Shown piece after piece: positions 60,485-64,000 of a DNA stretch of 64,000 nucleotides. How positions within the stretch are numbered: the first letter of the stretch is position 1; each line of letters starts with the position of its first letter. This stretch comes from an uncultured Lachnospiraceae bacterium (lineage in GTDB: Bacteria > Bacillota > Clostridia > Lachnospirales > Lachnospiraceae), in NCBI GenBank assembly GCA_934385475.1, contig CAKRPS010000002.1, forward strand, positions 38,134 to 102,133. Direction: 5' to 3'. Both the position numbers and the translations under genes were made by a program. The notes below the pieces were generated by a model. The model saw only the letters and a list, made by a program, of their open reading frames with translations, did not search any database and was not told where the DNA came from.

Positions 60485-62089
60485 GTGAGTGAGAAATTAA
60501 GCCGGTTGAAAAAAACAGGGGAAAAATACAGCGTACACTGTAGCCTGGAAGAGGGTCTTTTCTTTGGCTTTTTTGTGCTGCTTTCCATTACGAAGGGGCT
60601 TGGGTTTTATGAGGGACAGAAGGTATTTGAGCTTCTGACGCTTCTGGCTTTTATCTGCGGAGCAGCGAAGATAGCGATCACACCTTATACCAGAAGACAG
60701 TGGGTGATGCAGAGCATCCTGCTTCTTCTTGTGGCAGTTACCTTTTTCTGTTCCAGAGAGCGAGGGATTCTATTTCTGGGATTTCTGGTACTTGGAATGA
60801 AGGATATCTCCGTGAAAAAGGTTTTTCACGTTGGCCTCTGGGTATGGTCCGTGTGTGCCATTGTGCTCAGCATTTTTAATTTTGGACGGCTGGAGCATAC
60901 AGTGTACCGTGTACATGCAAAGCTGGGGCTTGGGCATATTTTCCGCTGGAGTCTGGGGTTCACGCACCCCAATATCCTTCACATCACCTATCTTGCCCTT
61001 TGCGCGCTGTTGCTGTATGAGTTGGGTCAAAACTATAAATTCCGGCATTTTCTGCTCTTGATGGCAGGAAATGTGCTGGTCTTTCTGTACTCCATAAGCT
61101 ACACCGGCTTTGGGATCGTGGCACTTCTTCTGGTTGGTGGACTGTATGTCCGTCTGAGACCGCATTTCTGGTATTTTGAAAAGCTGCTGGCAGGACTGGT
61201 ACTGCCACTTTGTCTGTTCTTGTCCTTTGCATGCCCGCTTATGCTGTTTGAGCCGCATGTGACAAGAATGATACAGAAACTGAACTTTATGCTGAATACC
61301 AGGATCTGGCTGGCGCTTCAGTTTTTGCAGCCGGAATATGTCAGCCTGTTCGGTAAGGATATTTCCGGTATTGTGCAGTCTTCGATGACGATGGACAATT
61401 CGTATATCTGGGGCTTTATCAACTATGGGATCATACCGTTTTGTGTGTTGATGATCGGTTATTTTATTCTGGTGATTTACACAGCACACACACAGAAAAC
61501 CCGCGAACTTGTGATACTGGCCTGTTTTCTGGCAGCCGGGTTTACGGAACCGCTCCTTTTCAATACTTCTTTTAAGAACATCACTCTGGTCTTTCTGGGG
61601 GCCATGCTCTTTGGCTGGAAGGAGGAGAAAACGCAGGCGACAACAGAGTACAGTCTGTTGCCGGCTTTGCAGAAACGAATGATCGACATTCCCTATACGG
61701 GTCTTCCGGATATTCTCTGGAAGCAAATGAAAGAGACGTTGCGTGGCAATGCAAAAAGAATGGTACTTTTTGTGCTGGGCGGTGCCTTGGCCGGAGCGAT
61801 TTTTTGCTGTGTTTTGCACAGGGAGCCGGAGGGATATGTGATTCCCCGGTTTTATACGGATGGTCTGGAACTGACCTCTGTGTACCTGGAGAGTGAGGAT
61901 GATCCGGCATATAAGGACTATGTTGTCATGAATTATGTGGACGCGGCAACTCCGATGCAGGTGGTGAACGGACAGGCAGTACAGCTTGAGACCGTGCGAT
62001 ATTATACAGGAAGTATTCTGATCGGGGGCCTTGCAGGCTTTGCAGCGGGCGTGTTCAGCCTGCGACAGCGGAAAGGAAGAGCGCGATGA
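60485..62089 (+). CDS. Wzy-like polymerase with C-terminal two-helix extension
   Basis: 534 aa, GTG start with GGAGG nine bases upstream. Residues 1-385 hold about ten helices with LGFTHPNILHITYLALCALL and DNSYIWGFINYGI, as in Wzy proteins. After a soluble linker (about 390-420), two more helices (about 422-440 and 508-525) flank an outside segment of some 65 residues. That helix-loop-helix resembles a small Wzz-like co-polymerase layout, although similarity is only topological. It would link repeat units exported by Wzx. Four-base overlap with the next gene. Confidence 0.7.
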   Translation: MSEKLSRLKKTGEKYSVHCSLEEGLFFGFFVLLSITKGLGFYEGQKVFELLTLLAFICGAAKIAITPYTRRQWVMQSILLLLVAVTFFCSRERGILFLGFLVLGMKDISVKKVFHVGLWVWSVCAIVLSIFNFGRLEHTVYRVHAKLGLGHIFRWSLGFTHPNILHITYLALCALLLYELGQNYKFRHFLLLMAGNVLVFLYSISYTGFGIVALLLVGGLYVRLRPHFWYFEKLLAGLVLPLCLFLSFACPLMLFEPHVTRMIQKLNFMLNTRIWLALQFLQPEYVSLFGKDISGIVQSSMTMDNSYIWGFINYGIIPFCVLMIGYFILVIYTAHTQKTRELVILACFLAAGFTEPLLFNTSFKNITLVFLGAMLFGWKEEKTQATTEYSLLPALQKRMIDIPYTGLPDILWKQMKETLRGNAKRMVLFVLGGALAGAIFCCVLHREPEGYVIPRFYTDGLELTSVYLESEDDPAYKDYVVMNYVDAATPMQVVNGQAVQLETVRYYTGSILIGGLAGFAAGVFSLRQRKGRAR

Positions 62090-64000
62090 AAAGCGAACTG
62101 ACTTATTGCAAAATTTTAAATACCAATATCAATGTCACAGACATGGACAGGACAATCGCGTATATCACGGAGCATCTGGATACACTGAAGGGCGATTATA
62201 TCTGTGTGTCCAATGTACACACAACGGTAATGGCATTTCGGGATGAGGAATACCGCCGGGTACAGAACAGCGGAGCCATGGCTTTGCCGGATGGGCAGCC
62301 GTTGTCGATTGTCAGCCGCAGGAGAGGCTACAGTGAGGCACAGAGAGTTCCGGGGCCGGATCTGATGCCGGCCATTCTGAAGCTGTCAGAGGAAAAGGGA
62401 TATACCCATTATTTTTATGGTAGTTCTCCGGAGACGCTTGCAAAATTAAAAAAAGTAATGCTGGAGCAGTTCCCGAAGCTTCGGATTGCCGGAATGTATG
62501 CACCGCCGTTTCGACCGCTGACACCGCAGGAAGATCAGGAGATCATACAGAAGATCAATGACAGCGGAGCAGATTTTATCTGGGTGGCACTTGGAGCGCC
62601 CAAACAGGAAAAGTGGATGTATGAGCATCAGCATAAGGTACAGGGACTCATGATCGGTGTGGGAGCCGCCTTTGATTTTATAGCAGGGACAGTTAAGCGC
62701 GCACCGATGTGGATGCAGAGACTGTGCATGGAATGGGTATACCGCATTTTTCAGGATCCGAAACGGATGATCCCGCGGTACGTGAGCACGAACTTTGCCT
62801 TTCTGTGGTATGTACATCAGGAAAGCCGCAGAGAGAAAAAGAAGAAAAAACCTGCTTTTCCGGAAGGCGGCCGCAGGCTGCGGATCGCGATGATCGGGCA
62901 CAAGAGGATTCCCTCCAGAGAAGGCGGGGTCGAGATCGTGGTGGAGGAGCTTGCTGTGCGCATGGCAGCACTCGGACACCGGGTGGAGGCGTATAACCGC
63001 TATGGACATCATGTGTCCGGTAAAAAGTACGACGATGAATATGGATGGAAAGGCCGGAAGTATTATAAGGGAGTCAGGGTGCGCATCATCCCTACTTTTC
63101 AGAGAAGCAGCCTCAATGCCATTGTGTACTCTTTTCTGGCAACGATAAGGGCACTGTTTACCAGATATGATGTGCTTCATTATCATGCAGAAGGGCCTTG
63201 TGCCATGCTGTGGATTCCCAAGCTGTTTCACAGGCATGTGGTGGTGACGGTCCATGGGCTTGACTGGCAGAGAGCCAAATGGGGGAACTTTGCCTCCTAT
63301 GTTATCCGGTTTGGAGAAAAAATGGCGGCGCGGTATGCGGATGAGGTGATCGTGCTGTCCAGAAATGTGCAGCAGTATTTTGCAGATACCTACAACAGAC
63401 AGGTTACGTATATCCCGAATGGAATTAACAGGCCGGAGCATTTCCCGGCAGATCTGATCCGTGAGAAGTATGGACTCGAAAAGGATGGCTATATCCTTTT
63501 CCTGGCAAGAATTGTGCCGGAGAAAGGGCTTCACTATCTGATCGAAGCGTTTCAAAGGACGGACACGGACAAGAAACTGGTGATTGCCGGAGGAAACAGT
63601 CAGGCGGTAGAATATATGGAACAGATCCACCGGATGGTTGCGCAGGATGACCGCATCATTATGACGGACTTTGTGCAGGGACAGACGTTGGAAGAATTGT
63701 ATTCCAATGCCTATGCCTTTGTGCTTCCCAGTGATGTGGAGGGGATGGCACTCAGCCTTCTGGAAGCCATGAGCTACGGAAACTGTTGTCTTGTCAGTGA
63801 TATCCCGGAAAATACAGAAGTAGTGGAAGACCATGCGCTCTGGTTCACAAAGGGAAGTGTGGAGGATCTGGAGACTAAGCTGAATTTCATGCTTACGCAT
63901 CCCGAGGAGGTAGAACGGTACCGGAAAGAGAGCGCAGATTTTATCTGTGGCAAGTACAACTGGGATGAGGTTGTGAGAGAGACGCTGGATTTGTATACGA
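62086..64000 (+). CDS. WecG/TagA/CpsF (GT26) fused to GT4 glycosyltransferase, runs off window
   Basis: Open from ATG 62086 to the window end, 638 codons without a stop. Residues 1-242 are a complete GT26 domain (SNVHTTVMAF, ALPDGQPL, then WVALGAPKQEKW at about 166-177), the type that adds ManNAc, ManNAcA or glucose to a lipid-linked sugar. A lysine-rich linker (about 249-256, coded by an A-rich tract at 62835-62850) leads to a GT4 domain starting RIAMIGHKRIPSREGGVE, with VVTVHGLDW and PSDVEGMALSLLEAMSYG as donor site. The GT4 half resembles DUF1972/Cps2T-like transferases. Both halves look intact, so one protein may add two successive sugars. Confidence 0.88.
   Translation, partial: MKSELTYCKILNTNINVTDMDRTIAYITEHLDTLKGDYICVSNVHTTVMAFRDEEYRRVQNSGAMALPDGQPLSIVSRRRGYSEAQRVPGPDLMPAILKLSEEKGYTHYFYGSSPETLAKLKKVMLEQFPKLRIAGMYAPPFRPLTPQEDQEIIQKINDSGADFIWVALGAPKQEKWMYEHQHKVQGLMIGVGAAFDFIAGTVKRAPMWMQRLCMEWVYRIFQDPKRMIPRYVSTNFAFLWYVHQESRREKKKKKPAFPEGGRRLRIAMIGHKRIPSREGGVEIVVEELAVRMAALGHRVEAYNRYGHHVSGKKYDDEYGWKGRKYYKGVRVRIIPTFQRSSLNAIVYSFLATIRALFTRYDVLHYHAEGPCAMLWIPKLFHRHVVVTVHGLDWQRAKWGNFASYVIRFGEKMAARYADEVIVLSRNVQQYFADTYNRQVTYIPNGINRPEHFPADLIREKYGLEKDGYILFLARIVPEKGLHYLIEAFQRTDTDKKLVIAGGNSQAVEYMEQIHRMVAQDDRIIMTDFVQGQTLEELYSNAYAFVLPSDVEGMALSLLEAMSYGNCCLVSDIPENTEVVEDHALWFTKGSVEDLETKLNFMLTHPEEVERYRKESADFICGKYNWDEVVRETLDLYT

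Noticed and set aside
62446..63900. A long open frame of 484 codons on the minus strand.
   Set aside because: It lies entirely opposite the GT26-GT4 fusion, whose protein has clear family motifs throughout. Minus-strand product shows no recognisable motif and is low-complexity in His/Arg/Ser, as expected for a shadow frame.
1..64000. Mobile elements at possible mosaic junctions (around 9300, 34216 and 50590).
   Set aside because: No transposase, integrase or terminal inverted repeats of insertion-sequence type were seen; mosaic origin is kept only as a hypothesis.

Overview
The window is a 64 kb stretch in which all 51 genes I can support lie on the + strand, nearly end to end. Every gap is shorter than 130 bases and many junctions are 4-base ATGA overlaps. 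Almost every product belongs to cell-surface polysaccharide assembly. Strong Shine-Dalgarno sites (GGAGG, GAAATGAGGA), sigma-A type promoters, occasional TTG/GTG starts, moderate GC and the family mix (DUF6020, DUF6056, DUF5672, FkbH, two AsnB) suggest a Gram-positive gut clostridium, most likely Lachnospiraceae. That assignment is inference. I see no tRNA, rRNA, CRISPR array, insertion sequence or integrase, and no gene-free stretch over 300 bases.

Layout. (1) 47-9279: an O-acyltransferase, two large membrane proteins of unknown role, a WecE-like sugar transaminase, a GNAT N-acetyltransferase, a polyprenyl-phosphate glycosyltransferase and a DUF6020 membrane protein. (2) 9407-11890: an O-antigen ligase/polymerase-type gene interrupted by an in-frame TAG. 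Its leader carries a promoter, a tandem 33-bp hairpin repeat and an SD-abutting hairpin. (3) 11900-17705: a Pgl-like initiation module (PglF-like dehydratase, PglE-like transaminase, PglC-like phosphoglycosyltransferase, ATP-grasp enzyme, PglA-like GT4). (4) 17724-25662: TviB/TviC-like enzymes for UDP-HexNAc uronic acid, a GT10 fucosyltransferase-like enzyme, a sugar formyltransferase and two GT4. (5) 25684-34215: a second DUF6020 protein, MBOAT acyltransferase with SGNH-like partner, and an FkbH-ACP-MaoC-SDR cassette that looks like a dedicated acyl-group pathway. (6) 34287-49342: deacetylase-like protein, two asparagine-synthase-like amidotransferases flanking a GT4-SGNH fusion, GT2, GT11, a PglK-like ABC flippase, a divergent GT11-like enzyme, DUF6056, DUF5672 and GT17 proteins. 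(7) 49336-64000: a Wzy-like polymerase, a large WbaP-type initiating transferase behind its own promoter, GT4, LbH acetyltransferase, two GT2, pyruvyltransferase, GT11, Wzx flippase, a GH105-like hydrolase, a second Wzy-like protein and a GT26-GT4 fusion running off the end.

How it works together. Two initiating transferases, two flippase types and three polymerase/ligase candidates imply at least two lipid-linked glycans built from one locus, or a mosaic of two loci. The predicted glycans contain amino-deoxy sugars (N-acetylated, N-formylated or ATP-grasp-acylated), HexNAc uronic acids that may be amidated by the AsnB homologues, fucose-type branches, pyruvate and O-acyl groups. The least familiar part is 27320-33097, where an FkbH-type loader, its own acyl carrier protein and two acyl-modifying enzymes sit beside an MBOAT/SGNH pair. 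No fucose, rhamnose or UDP-glucose supply genes, no chain-length kinase and no transcription factor were seen here.
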